The translations under genes and the position numbers were made by a program. From Streptomyces lichenis (GTDB lineage: Bacteria; Actinomycetota; Actinomycetes; Streptomycetales; Streptomycetaceae), in NCBI RefSeq assembly GCF_023218175.1, contig NZ_JALPTH010000010.1, forward strand, positions 124,001-188,000: DNA of 64,000 bases. The letters run 5' to 3'. Under the pieces are notes generated by a model. It saw only the letters and a program-made list of their open reading frames with translations. It did not search any database and had not been told where the DNA came from. Shown in pieces: positions 1 through 10,010 of this stretch (the first letter of the stretch is position 1; the number at the start of each line of letters is the position of its first letter).

Positions 1-332
1 TGAGCGGCGCGGCCCGTGCGGTCGCCGGCGAACTGCTGCGCCACCCGCAGGACCAGCGCACCGCCACCGAGTGGGCGGCCGGGCTGTACGTCAGCTCCAC
101 CAGCCTGCGCCGGGCGTTCCGTTCGGAGACCGGGCTCGCCTTCTCCGAGTGGCGCACCCGGGTGCGGCTCAACCGCTCGCTGGACCTGCTGGCGCAGGGG
201 CTGCTGGTGGGCACGGTGGCCGCCCGGGTGGGCTTCGTCTCCACCAACGGCTACATCCTGGCCTTCCGGCGCCACTTCGGCTCCACGCCCGGGGCGTACG
301 CCCGCCGCCGGGTCACCGCCCCGGCCGCCTGA
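1..332 (+). CDS. AraC-family transcriptional regulator, C-terminal part (cut by window edge)
   Basis: Reading from base 3, this frame gives about 109 residues ending at a TGA. They form the double helix-turn-helix of AraC/XylS regulators. A first helix region (TATEWAAGLYVSSTSLRRAF) is followed by the typical FSEWRTRVRLNRSLDLL stretch, then VAARVGFVSTNGYILAFRRHFGSTPGAYARR, which matches the conserved C-terminal AraC signature of GF, a hydrophobic run, FRR and FG.TP..YR. The N-terminal sensing domain lies outside the window. AraC regulators often sit beside siderophore clusters and respond to the siderophore. It ends about 30 bp before an iron box that faces the next genes, so local regulation of the siderophore cluster is plausible but not shown. 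The HTH identity is secure; the target is inferred. Confidence 0.85.
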   Translation, partial: SGAARAVAGELLRHPQDQRTATEWAAGLYVSSTSLRRAFRSETGLAFSEWRTRVRLNRSLDLLAQGLLVGTVAARVGFVSTNGYILAFRRHFGSTPGAYARRRVTAPAA

Positions 333-357
333 GGCCCGGCCCCTGCCGTCGGCCGGT

Positions 358-376
358 GGAAGTTAGGCTAACCTAA
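358..376. promoter_or_regulatory. Iron box (DmdR1/IdeR-type operator) 1
   Basis: The 3' 14 bases, TTAGGCTAACCTAA, are almost palindromic and differ by one base from the corresponding part of the streptomycete iron box TTAGGTTAGGCTCACCTAA. The 5' five bases fit poorly, giving 15 of 19 matches overall. It lies about 130 bp before the isochorismatase-like gene and argCJBD, and probably places this whole unit under iron repression. Confidence 0.8.
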
Positions 377-504
377 GTTCCGTTGCGCCAGCCGTGTGCC
401 GCCATCCGGTGCGCCGGTCCGGCGCCGCGCACCCCGTAGGCCGCCGACCGGCGCTCCGCGGGTCGCGCCGCCTCCCGTCCACCGCGCCACCAGCGAGGAG
501 TCGT

Positions 505-1167
505 ATGGGTCCGCCGACCGCCGCGCCGCACCCCCTGTCCGGGGAGGACGGCACACCGCCGCCCGAAGCGGTACGGCTGCCCGAACCGGGCCGCGCCGCG
601 CTGGTCCTCCTCGGTCTCAACCAGGGCCCCGCCGCGGTGCTGCCGGAGCCGGCCGCCGCCGAACTGCTCGCCGCGGTAGGGCCGCTGAGGGAGCGGGCCG
701 CCGCGCGGGGACTGCTGGTGGTGCACGGCGTACGGCACGGGCCCAAGGCACCGCGGACGGCGGCGGGGGCGGCGCCGGCGCCGCGGGTGGGCGAGCACCT
801 GGTGGACCACCTCCACCCCAACGCCTTCCTCGGCAGCCGGCTGGGCCGGGTGCTGCGGGCCGCCGGACGCGACCAGGTGGTGCTGTGCGGGCTGCCGGCC
901 GAGCACACCGTGCTGCTGACCGCGGCCGACGCGGTGATGCACGGGCTGACCGTCTTCATCGCCTCCGACGCGGTCGCCGACCTCACCCCCGAACGCCAGG
1001 CCGGCGCCCTGAAGTGGGCGGCCCGGCACGGGGTCGCGGTGCTGCCCGCCGCCGAACTGCTGCCCGGACCGGTGGAGTCCGGGCACCCGGGCGACGGCCC
1101 CCCGCCCGCGAACGCCCCGGTCGCCGGCGGCCCGTACCCCGCCGACGGCGCCGTACCCGCGGTCTGA
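505..1167 (+). CDS. Isochorismatase-like protein lacking the catalytic residues
   Basis: This 220-residue protein of the isochorismatase/cysteine-hydrolase fold heads the ornithine-supply unit. The ATG is chosen because GAGGAG lies four bases upstream; longer in-frame starts have no comparable site. It aligns end to end with the true isochorismatase at the right side of the cluster: RAALVLLGLNQG against [21 protein letters not shown] against [10 protein letters not shown], and LCGLPAEHTVLLTAADAVMHG against [21 protein letters not shown]. At the catalytic Asp position it has Gly, at the Lys position it has His, and there is no nucleophilic Cys. Hydrolysis of isochorismate is therefore unlikely. 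It may be an inactive paralogue that binds a partner or ligand. About 150 bp separate it from argC, and an iron box lies upstream, so iron repression is likely. The fold is secure; the function is unknown. Confidence 0.7.
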   Translation: MGPPTAAPHPLSGEDGTPPPEAVRLPEPGRAALVLLGLNQGPAAVLPEPAAAELLAAVGPLRERAAARGLLVVHGVRHGPKAPRTAAGAAPAPRVGEHLVDHLHPNAFLGSRLGRVLRAAGRDQVVLCGLPAEHTVLLTAADAVMHGLTVFIASDAVADLTPERQAGALKWAARHGVAVLPAAELLPGPVESGHPGDGPPPANAPVAGGPYPADGAVPAV

Positions 1168-3496
<2,329 letters not shown>

Positions 3497-3500
<4 letters not shown>

Positions 3501-4447
3501 GCGAGGCGGAGGACAGACCCATGGACGACCACCGGGGCCGGGCGCCGCGGGCGCGGACCGTGCTGGAGGCGCTGCCCTGGCTGGAGCGCTACCACGGCCG
3601 CACGGTGGTGGTGAAGTTCGGCGGCAACGCCATGGTGGACGAGGAGCTGAAGCAGGCCTTCGCCCGGGATGTGGTGGCGCTGCGCTACGCCGGTCTGCGG
3701 CCGGTGGTGGTGCACGGCGGCGGCCCGCAGATCAGCGCCCTGCTGGACCGCCTGGGCCTGGAGGTGAAATTCACCGCCGGGCTGCGGGTGACCACCCCCG
3801 AGGTGATGAACGTGGTGCGGATGGTGCTGGCGGGTCAGGTGCAGCGGGAGATCGTCTCACTGCTCAACACCCATGGCGCCTTCGCGGTCGGGATGACCGG
3901 TGAGGACGCCCGCACCCTGACCGCGGTGCGCCGCCCGGCCTGGGTGGACGGGCAGCCGGTGGACATCGGGCTGGTCGGCGATGTGGTGCGGGTGGACCCC
4001 GACACCGTACGGGCGCTGCTGGACCGCGGCCGCATCCCGGTGGTCTCCCCGGTGGCGCGCGGCGAGCACGGCGAGGTCTACAACGTCAACGCCGATCTCG
4101 CGGCGGCGGCGCTGGCGAGCGCCCTGGACGCGGAGAAGCTGGTGATGCTCACCGATGTGGCCGGGCTGTACGCCAACTGGCCGGAGTCGGACGAGGTGAT
4201 CGCCCGGCTGACCGCGGGCGAGCTGGAGGAGCTGCTGCCGACGCTGGCCAGCGGGATGGTGCCCAAGATGGAGGGCTGTCTGCGGGCGGTCCGGGACGGG
4301 GTGCGGATGGCGCACGTGCTGGACGGGCGGATCCCGCACATCCTGCTGCGGGAGGTGTTCACCGACGACTCCACCGGCACCGTGGTGGTGCCCGACCCGG
4401 TGGCGGGCCCGCTGGCGGACATCGCCGGGACGGGGGCGGCCCGATGA
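3497..4447 (+). CDS. argB: Acetylglutamate kinase
   Basis: ArgB, 316 residues, phosphorylates N-acetylglutamate, the usual feedback-controlled step of arginine synthesis. The amino-acid-kinase fold shows as [10 protein letters not shown] near the N-terminus, [11 protein letters not shown] for substrate binding, [22 protein letters not shown] and a C-terminal [13 protein letters not shown]. The start chosen is the ATG overlapping the argJ stop (ATGA); an ATG 24 bases further in is an alternative. A point to test is whether the arginine-binding C-terminal site is intact, because a siderophore-dedicated kinase could benefit from relaxed feedback. The stop overlaps the argD start as ATGA, so the four arg genes form one tightly coupled unit. 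Confidence 0.95.
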
Positions 4448-5622
4448 CGGACGCCCCTGTCACCCCGCCGCTGGAGCGCTGGCGGCGGGTGATGATGGAC
4501 ACCTACGGCACTCCCCCGCTGGCGCTGGAGCGCGGCGAGGGCGCCACGGTGTGGGACACCGAGGGCCGGGCGTATCTGGACTTCACCGGCGGCATCGCGG
4601 TCAACGCCCTGGGCCACGCCCATCCGGCGGTGGTCGCGGCGGTGACCGGGCAGATCGGCCGGCTGGGCCATGTGTCCAACCTGTACGCGGCCGAGCCGCC
4701 GATCGCCCTCGCCGAACGGCTGCTGGCGCTCGACGGGCGGCCCGGCGGCCGGGTGTTCCTGGCCAACTCGGGCACCGAGGCGATGGAGGCGGCGTTCAAG
4801 CTGGCCCGGCGCACCGGGCGGACCCGGATGGTGGCGGCCACCGGTGGCTTCCACGGCCGCTCCATGGGGGCGCTGGCGCTGACCGGACAGCCGGCCAAGC
4901 AGGCGCCGTTCCTGCCGCTGCCCGGCGGGGTGGTCCATGTGCCCTACGGCGACGCCGGGGCGCTGGCCGCCGCGGTGGACGAGCGCACGGCCGCCGTGGT
5001 GCTGGAGCCGGTGCAGGGCGAGGGCGGGGTGGTGCCGGCGCCGCCGGGTTATCTGCGGGCGGCCCGGGAGGCGACCCGGGCGGCCGGGGCGCTGCTGGTG
5101 CTGGACGAGATCCAGACCGGGATCGGGCGGACCGGCCACTGGTACGCCCACCAGGCCGACCCGGATATCGCGCCGGACGTGGTGGCGCTGGCGAAGGGGC
5201 TGGGCGGCGGGCTGCCGATCGGCGCGGTGCTGGCCTTCGGGGCGGCGGCCGGACTGCTGACGCCCGGCCAGCACGGCTCCACCTTCGGGGGCAACCCGGT
5301 CTCCTGCGCGGCGGGGCTCGCCGTGCTGGACACCATCGAGGCGGACGGGCTGCTGGTGCACGTCCGGGACACCGGGCAGCGGCTCCGCGAGGGGATCGAG
5401 GAGCTTCGGCATCCGCTGGTGGAGCGGGTACGGGGCGCCGGGCTGCTGCTCGGCGTGGTGCTCGCCGAGCCGGTGGCCGGGCGGGCCCAGGCGGCCGCCC
5501 AGCGGGCCGGCTTCCTGGTCAACGCGGTCGGCCCGGCCGTCCTGCGGCTGGCTCCCCCGCTGACCGTGACCGCCGGTGAGGTGGACCGCCTGGTCGCCGC
5601 GCTGCCGGCAATTCTGGGCTGA
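4444..5622 (+). CDS. argD: Acetylornithine aminotransferase
   Basis: ArgD, 392 residues, is a class-III PLP aminotransferase that converts N-acetylglutamate semialdehyde to N-acetylornithine with glutamate as donor. Landmarks are [18 protein letters not shown] near the N-terminus, [15 protein letters not shown] for phosphate binding, [22 protein letters not shown] around the PLP aspartate, and [16 protein letters not shown] with the Schiff-base lysine K251. The C-terminal [14 protein letters not shown] is also typical. It is the last gene of the unit; a hairpin lies just downstream, followed by an iron box for the next unit. Its acetylornithine feeds ArgJ. The family also contains succinylornithine and GABA aminotransferases, but the arg context settles the assignment. 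Confidence 0.95.
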   Translation: MTDAPVTPPLERWRRVMMDTYGTPPLALERGEGATVWDTEGRAYLDFTGGIAVNALGHAHPAVVAAVTGQIGRLGHVSNLYAAEPPIALAERLLALDGRPGGRVFLANSGTEAMEAAFKLARRTGRTRMVAATGGFHGRSMGALALTGQPAKQAPFLPLPGGVVHVPYGDAGALAAAVDERTAAVVLEPVQGEGGVVPAPPGYLRAAREATRAAGALLVLDEIQTGIGRTGHWYAHQADPDIAPDVVALAKGLGGGLPIGAVLAFGAAAGLLTPGQHGSTFGGNPVSCAAGLAVLDTIEADGLLVHVRDTGQRLREGIEELRHPLVERVRGAGLLLGVVLAEPVAGRAQAAAQRAGFLVNAVGPAVLRLAPPLTVTAGEVDRLVAALPAILG

Positions 5623-5634
5623 GAGCGCCCCCTT

Positions 5635-5665
5635 GGGCACGGTCGGCATGATGTCGGCCGTGCCC
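5635..5665 (+). terminator. Hairpin after argD, candidate terminator
   Basis: A 13-base arm beginning GGGCACGG pairs with an arm ending CCGTGCCC around a five-base loop, allowing two G-U pairs. There is no T-run, as is usual in streptomycetes. It separates the arg unit from the monooxygenase unit. Confidence 0.6.
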
Positions 5666-5712
5666 CGGTTTGCCCCTTGGCCGACTTGACACCCCTCACC
5701 CATTAGGACATC

Positions 5713-5731
5713 TTAGGCAAGCCTTACCTAA
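5713..5731. promoter_or_regulatory. Iron box 2
   Basis: The sequence TTAGGCAAGCCTTACCTAA matches 15 of 19 positions of the streptomycete iron box, with both outer half-sites intact. It lies about 105 bp before the ornithine monooxygenase start, so that unit should be repressed by Fe2+-loaded DmdR/IdeR. Confidence 0.85.
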
Positions 5732-5834
5732 GGGTTTGGGTGTCTCGCGCGGCCCGAAGCGCCCGGTGCCCCACCCCGGCTCAGTGACCGGGGCACCCTT
5801 CCGGCACCGGGCTGGACTCAAGCAAAGGATGAGC

Positions 5835-7241
5835 ATGTCTGCAGGGCACGCGAACGCCGCACGGCACGGCAGCGGACCCGACCGGGACCAGGACGTCGAC
5901 CTGGTCGGCGTCGGGTTCGGGCCGGCCAACCTGGCACTGGCCATCGCGGTCGACGAGCACAACGCCCAGTGCGGCCCCGGGCGCGCGATACGCACCGCCT
6001 TCGTGGAGCGCCAGCAGCAGTTCGGCTGGCACCGGGGCATGCTGCTGCCGGGCACCACCATGCAGGTGTCGTTCCTCAAGGACCTGGCCACCATGCGGGA
6101 CCCGAGCAGCCGCTTCACCTTCCTGCGCTATCTGCACGACCGGGGCCGGCTGGCGGACTTCATCAACCAGAAGTCCTTCTTCCCGACCCGGCTGGAGTTC
6201 CACGACTACCTGCTCTGGTGCGCCGCCGAGTTCACCGACCGGGTGCGCTACGGGCGCGAGGCCGCCGAGGTCACACCGGTGGAGCGGGACGGCGCCGTCG
6301 AGGCCTTCGACGTGCTCACCGAATCCGTCGCCTCCCGTCAGGAGACCGAGGCGCTGCGCACCCGCAACCTGGTCATCAGCACCGGGCTCGTCCCGCGGAT
6401 GCCGGCCGGCACCGCGATCGGCCCCCATGTCTGGCACACCCGCGACCTGCGGCTCAACGCCGAGGCGATCGCCGAGCGGCCGCACCGCCGCTTCGTGGTG
6501 GTGGGCGCCGGGCAGTCGGCCGCCGAGGCCGCCGAGTACCTGCACCGGGAGTTCCCCGACGCCGAGGTGTGCGCGGTCTTCACCCGCTACGGCTACAGCC
6601 CGGCCGACGACAGCCCGTTCGCCAACCGGATCTTCGACCCGGCGGCGGTGGACGACTTCTACCGCGCCCCCGACGAGGTCAAGCAGGCCCTGCTGACCTA
6701 CCACGCCAACACCAACTACTCGGTGGTGGACGGCGAGCTGATCGAGCAGCTGTACCGCACGGCCTACCAGGAGAAGGTGGCCGGCACCGAGCGGCTGCGG
6801 GTCATGGGCACCACCGCGCTGACCGCCGTGGAGGAACTGCCCGACGGGGCGCGGGCGGTACTGCGCTCGCTCACCACCGGCGAGGCCTTCACGCTGGAGT
6901 GCGACGCGGTGGTGATGGCCACCGGCTACACCCCGACCGACCCGCTCCAGCTGCTCGGCCCGCTGGCCGAGGAGTGCCTGACCGACGGCCAGGGGCGGCT
7001 GCGCATCGGCCGCGACCACCGGGTGGCGACCACCGACCGGGTGCGCGCCGGGATCTACGTCCAGGGCGCGGCGGCCGGCCACTCGCACGGCATCACCTCC
7101 TCGCTGCTGTCCACGCTGGCCGTGCGCTCCGGGGAGATCTGCGACTCGCTGCTGCTGGGCCGGGCCGAACGGGACGTGCTCACCGGGCGCGGTGCCGCCG
7201 ATGCCTCCCCGGCCGGCGGCGTCCCGGTGGCGGCCGGCTGA
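5835..7241 (+). CDS. L-ornithine N5-monooxygenase (siderophore hydroxamate formation)
   Basis: This 468-residue flavin monooxygenase belongs to the SidA/PvdA/CchB family. It hydroxylates the side-chain nitrogen of free L-ornithine, using FAD, NADPH and O2, before NRPS loading. The FAD motif GVGFGPANLALA starts at G25. The conserved block MQVSFLKDLATMRDP follows, then FLRYLHDRGRLADFINQ and FPTRLEFHDYLLW. The NADPH motif VVVGAGQSAAEAAEYL lies near residue 222, followed by DDSPFANRIFDP. The second of two close ATGs is chosen because AAAGGA sits five bases before it. An iron box is upstream. Its expected product, N5-hydroxyornithine, fits the pocket of the last NRPS module (DMENLGLINK). Lysine N6-monooxygenases are related, but the local ornithine operon and the NRPS code favour ornithine. 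Confidence 0.92.
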   Translation: MSAGHANAARHGSGPDRDQDVDLVGVGFGPANLALAIAVDEHNAQCGPGRAIRTAFVERQQQFGWHRGMLLPGTTMQVSFLKDLATMRDPSSRFTFLRYLHDRGRLADFINQKSFFPTRLEFHDYLLWCAAEFTDRVRYGREAAEVTPVERDGAVEAFDVLTESVASRQETEALRTRNLVISTGLVPRMPAGTAIGPHVWHTRDLRLNAEAIAERPHRRFVVVGAGQSAAEAAEYLHREFPDAEVCAVFTRYGYSPADDSPFANRIFDPAAVDDFYRAPDEVKQALLTYHANTNYSVVDGELIEQLYRTAYQEKVAGTERLRVMGTTALTAVEELPDGARAVLRSLTTGEAFTLECDAVVMATGYTPTDPLQLLGPLAEECLTDGQGRLRIGRDHRVATTDRVRAGIYVQGAAAGHSHGITSSLLSTLAVRSGEICDSLLLGRAERDVLTGRGAADASPAGGVPVAAG

Positions 7242-7297
7242 CCGCCGCCGCTCCGACGCCCCCGCCACCACCAGACGTGACCCCACCGGAAGTCCCC

Positions 7298-8728
7298 ATG
7301 CCCGCCCGCCCCTCGACCGCGCCCGCCGCGGCGGCGAACGGAGCGCTGGAGCTCACCTCGGCCCAGGCCGATGTGCTCTCCGCCCAGCGCGCCGCTCCCG
7401 ACGATCCCACCTACAACGTCGGCCAGTACGTCGACCTCACCGGACCGCTCGACACCGAGCTGCTGCGCCGGGCCGTCGCCCGCACCCTCGCCGAGGCCCC
7501 CGGACTGCGTCTGCGGGTGTGGGAGGAGGGCGGCCGCGCCTGGCAGCAGCGGCTGCCCTTCGACCCCGAGGGCTGGCGGCTGCCCCGGCTGGACACCACC
7601 GGCGCCGCCGATCCGGTGGCCGCCGCGGTGGAGCTGGTGCGCGACCAGCTGGCCTGCCCGCCCCGGCTCCAGCCGCCCTCCGGCGAGGGCCCGCCGCCCG
7701 CGCTGACCGGCACGGTGCTGGTCAGGGTCGGGCCCGAACGGCACCTGCTCTTCTCGTACTTCCACCACCTCGCGGTGGACGGCTACGGGGTGGCGCTGCT
7801 GACCCGCCGGATCGCGGACCTGTACACCGCCGCGGTACGCGGCACCGAGCCGTCGCCGTCGCCGTTCGCGCCGCTGGAGGTGCTGGTGGCGGCCGAGCGG
7901 GAGTACGCCGGCTCGGCCCGCGAGGCCGCCGACCGGGCGCACTGGGCGGCCCGGTACGCCGACCGCCCGGCGCCCGTCCGCTTCCCGGCCGCCGGGACCA
8001 CCGGCGCTTCTTCCGGCGCGGCGCGGCACACCGTACTGCTGGACCGGGAGGACTCCGCACTGCTGGCGAAGGCGGTCCGGCCGGCCCGCGCCACCTGGGC
8101 GGAGGCCGTGACCGCGGCGCTGGCGGCCCGGCTGCACCGGGACACCGGGGCCACCGAGGCGGTCTTCCGGATGTACGTGCTGGGGCGGACCGCGCCCGGC
8201 GCCCTGCGGGTGCCCGGGATGGCGGTCAACGTGCTGCCGGTGCGGATCGCGGTGGACGGGGCGGCGACCTTCCGGGAGCTGCTGGAGCGCACGGTCGCCG
8301 AGTTCGCCGCCGTACGGGAGCACCAGCGGTTCCGCGGCGAGGTGCTGGCCCGGGAGATCTGGCCCGGCGCCGGGAGCCGGGCGCCCTCGGTGGCGCTGCT
8401 CAACCTGCGGCCGTTCCCCGCCGAGGTGGACTTCGCCGGACTGACCGGACGGGTCGTCACCCTGGCCTCCGGCCCGGTGGACGACGTCTCGCTGTCGGTG
8501 GTCCGCCACCCCGACGGGCGGCTGCGGCTGGACCTGGACGCCGACACCGGCCGCTACGGCACCGCGGGCCCGGCCGCGCTGGCCGAGCGGTACACCGCCC
8601 TGCTGCTGGCCCTGGCGGCCGCCCCGGACACACCGCTGGCGGACCTGCCGGAACCGGCCGTACCGACGACTTCCCTTCCCCACCCCCAGGCCGTACCGGC
8701 CGCACCCACGCAAGGAGAGACCCGATGA
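7298..8728 (+). CDS. Stand-alone NRPS condensation-domain protein
   Basis: This 476-residue protein consists only of a condensation domain. It resembles the N-terminal starter domain of the large NRPS in this cluster and of EntF: TYNVGQYVDLTGPLD near the start, the catalytic FHHLAVDGYG with the HHxxxDG motif intact, LRVPGMAVNVLPVRI, and FRELLERTVAEFAAVREHQRFRGE. There is no adenylation or carrier domain. It sits between the ornithine monooxygenase and mbtH, and its stop overlaps mbtH as ATGA. Since the main NRPS already has its own DHB-accepting condensation domain, this extra one may attach a second acyl group, for example DHB to an ornithine side chain, or act in trans at release. That role is inference; the fold is clear. 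Confidence 0.85.
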   Translation: MPARPSTAPAAAANGALELTSAQADVLSAQRAAPDDPTYNVGQYVDLTGPLDTELLRRAVARTLAEAPGLRLRVWEEGGRAWQQRLPFDPEGWRLPRLDTTGAADPVAAAVELVRDQLACPPRLQPPSGEGPPPALTGTVLVRVGPERHLLFSYFHHLAVDGYGVALLTRRIADLYTAAVRGTEPSPSPFAPLEVLVAAEREYAGSAREAADRAHWAARYADRPAPVRFPAAGTTGASSGAARHTVLLDREDSALLAKAVRPARATWAEAVTAALAARLHRDTGATEAVFRMYVLGRTAPGALRVPGMAVNVLPVRIAVDGAATFRELLERTVAEFAAVREHQRFRGEVLAREIWPGAGSRAPSVALLNLRPFPAEVDFAGLTGRVVTLASGPVDDVSLSVVRHPDGRLRLDLDADTGRYGTAGPAALAERYTALLLALAAAPDTPLADLPEPAVPTTSLPHPQAVPAAPTQGETR

Positions 8729-8934
8729 CCGCGACCAACCCCTTCGAGGACGACGACGCCCGCTACCTGGTGCTGGTCAACGAGGAGAACCAGCACTCGC
8801 TGTGGCCGGCCTTCGCCGAGGTGCCGGCGGGCTGGACCACGGTGCACGGCGAGGACTCCCGCCAGGGCTGCGCCGCCTACGTCGAGGAGAACTGGACCGA
8901 CATGCGGCCCGCCAGCCTCGCCGCGAAGTCCTGA
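8725..8934 (+). CDS. mbtH: MbtH-like NRPS chaperone protein
   Basis: This 69-residue MbtH-family protein binds and stabilises adenylation domains of NRPSs. It has the family pattern NPFEDDDARYLVLVNEENQ, HSLWP, a short linker, PAGWT and the C-terminal YVEENWTDMRP, including the conserved tryptophans. AAGGAGAG precedes the ATG, and the start overlaps the preceding stop as ATGA. Its likely partners are the two siderophore NRPSs downstream. A strong hairpin follows directly, marking the end of this unit. Confidence 0.95.
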   Translation: MTATNPFEDDDARYLVLVNEENQHSLWPAFAEVPAGWTTVHGEDSRQGCAAYVEENWTDMRPASLAAKS

Positions 8935-8948
8935 CGCCCCGGTGAGAC

Positions 8949-8998
8949 GTCTTCCGGGCCGGGGCATCCTCGTCGTCAGCCGCCCCGGCCCGGAAGAC
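8949..8998 (+). terminator. Strong hairpin terminator after mbtH
   Basis: A perfect 16-base inverted repeat (GTCTTCCGGGCCGGGG and its complement) surrounds an 18-base loop. It lies 14 bases after the mbtH stop and can serve both strands between convergent genes. Confidence 0.85.
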
Positions 8999-9022
8999 CC
9001 GCCCCGCCGAACCGCCGCCAAC

Positions 9023-9046
9023 CGGCCCGCCCCTCGGGGCGGGCCG
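9023..9046 (-). terminator. Second hairpin, terminator of the convergent acetyltransferase gene
   Basis: A perfect 11-base stem (CGGCCCGCCCC) has a two-base loop. It sits 16 bases beyond the stop of the leftward gene and pairs functionally with the mbtH terminator. Confidence 0.75.
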
Positions 9047-9061
9047 CAGTGCGGTGCGGGG

Positions 9062-9571
9062 CTAGTGGCCCAGCGCGCGGCTGAGCACGACCGAGCCGCG
9101 CCCGGGGTCGAGCGCCGCCCGCCAGGCGGCGGGCGCCCGGTGGTCGTCGCCGGGGGCGAAGCCGTAGCGCAGGAAGAGCTCACCACCGCCGGTGGTGGCG
9201 GTGAACAGCGCGCGGACGCCCTCGGCCTCGGCCCGGGCGAGCACCGCCCGCAGCAGGGCCGAGCCGGTGCCCCGGCCCTGACTGGCGGGCGCCACGCAGA
9301 AGTTGTAGAGCACGGCGAGGGTCCCGGGACCGGGCTCGGCGGGGTGGTGGCGCAGCGCCACACAGCCCTCCAGCGCCCCGTTCGGCGCCTCGGCGACCAG
9401 GAACTCCCCGGCCATCTCGGCGTAGAGGGCGGCCGGGCGCTCGCGCAGCGCTCCGGTGCGCGCGAACGTCCGGGACAGCCGGTGCAGCGCCTCGGCGTCC
9501 CGCCGGGTGGCGGTCCGTACCACCGGGCCCCGCCGACGGGGCACCGAGGGTCTGGGTATCGCCGTGGTCAA
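9062..9571 (-). CDS. GNAT acetyltransferase resembling short-form N-acetylglutamate synthase
   Basis: This GNAT-fold protein is about 169 residues from the TTG chosen, which is preceded by GAGAAG; a GTG 48 bases upstream is possible. Landmarks are VRTATRRDAEALHRL at the N-terminus, a central LYAEMAGEFLVAE, the acetyl-CoA loop CVAPASQGRGTGSALL and LFLRYGF. The order and wording match the short ArgA enzymes of actinobacteria (for example YEAVQEFWVAE and VAVDP..G.G.G in the M. tuberculosis protein, recalled from memory). Such an enzyme acetylates glutamate, the first step of ornithine synthesis, and would prime the argCJBD unit. It diverges from the aryl carrier gene across an iron box that could repress both. 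A generic GNAT or a hydroxyornithine acylase remains possible. Confidence 0.65.
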   Translation of the reverse strand: MTTAIPRPSVPRRRGPVVRTATRRDAEALHRLSRTFARTGALRERPAALYAEMAGEFLVAEAPNGALEGCVALRHHPAEPGPGTLAVLYNFCVAPASQGRGTGSALLRAVLARAEAEGVRALFTATTGGGELFLRYGFAPGDDHRAPAAWRAALDPGRGSVVLSRALGH

Positions 9572-9653
9572 GGGCTTCTCGCTCTCGTGGAGTTGGTGGC
9601 CGGGGCGGCGGCGGAACACGGCCGCCCGGCTTGACGAGGACAATCATAGATAG

Positions 9654-9672
9654 TTAGGTAAGGCTCACCTTA
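9654..9672. promoter_or_regulatory. Iron box 3 (divergent)
   Basis: TTAGGTAAGGCTCACCTTA matches 17 of 19 consensus bases. It lies between the leftward acetyltransferase and the rightward aryl carrier gene, about 54 bp before the latter start. It probably controls both directions and thus the NRPS unit. Confidence 0.9.
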
Positions 9673-9725
9673 TCGGTATGCTTGCCCCTTGACGCAGGCA
9701 CACCACTGACGCGGAGGAACCGGAG

Positions 9726-10010
9726 ATGGCCGACACGGCCGGAGCACAGCGGACGTTCAGCATCGAGCGCCTGGCGCGGGACGTGGCCGAGGTGCTGTAC
9801 GTCGACGCCGACGAGGTCGAGACGGACGAGAGCCTGCTCGACCAGGGGCTGGACTCGATCCGGCTGATGACGCTGGTGGAGAACTGGCGGGCGGACGGCG
9901 CCGAGATCGGCTTCGCCGACCTGGCCGAGCGCCCCACCCTGCGCGAGTGGGCCGAGCTGCTCGACCCGGCGGCCACCGAGGCGGCGGGAGTGGACCGTGC
10001 GGGCGCGTGA
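9726..10010 (+). CDS. Free-standing aryl carrier protein (DHB carrier)
   Basis: This 94-residue carrier protein has the phosphopantetheine attachment site in LDQGLDSIRLMTLVENWR. The DSIRLM wording, with a glutamine before GLD, is typical of the C-terminal aryl carrier domains of EntB, DhbB and VibB. In this cluster the isochorismatase lacks that domain, so this gene supplies it in trans. Its serine should be loaded with 2,3-dihydroxybenzoate by DhbE, and the acyl group passed to the starter condensation domain of the large NRPS. GGAGGAA lies just upstream of the ATG. The exporter gene begins inside its 3' end, so the two are coupled. An iron box is directly upstream. Confidence 0.9.
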   Translation: MADTAGAQRTFSIERLARDVAEVLYVDADEVETDESLLDQGLDSIRLMTLVENWRADGAEIGFADLAERPTLREWAELLDPAATEAAGVDRAGA

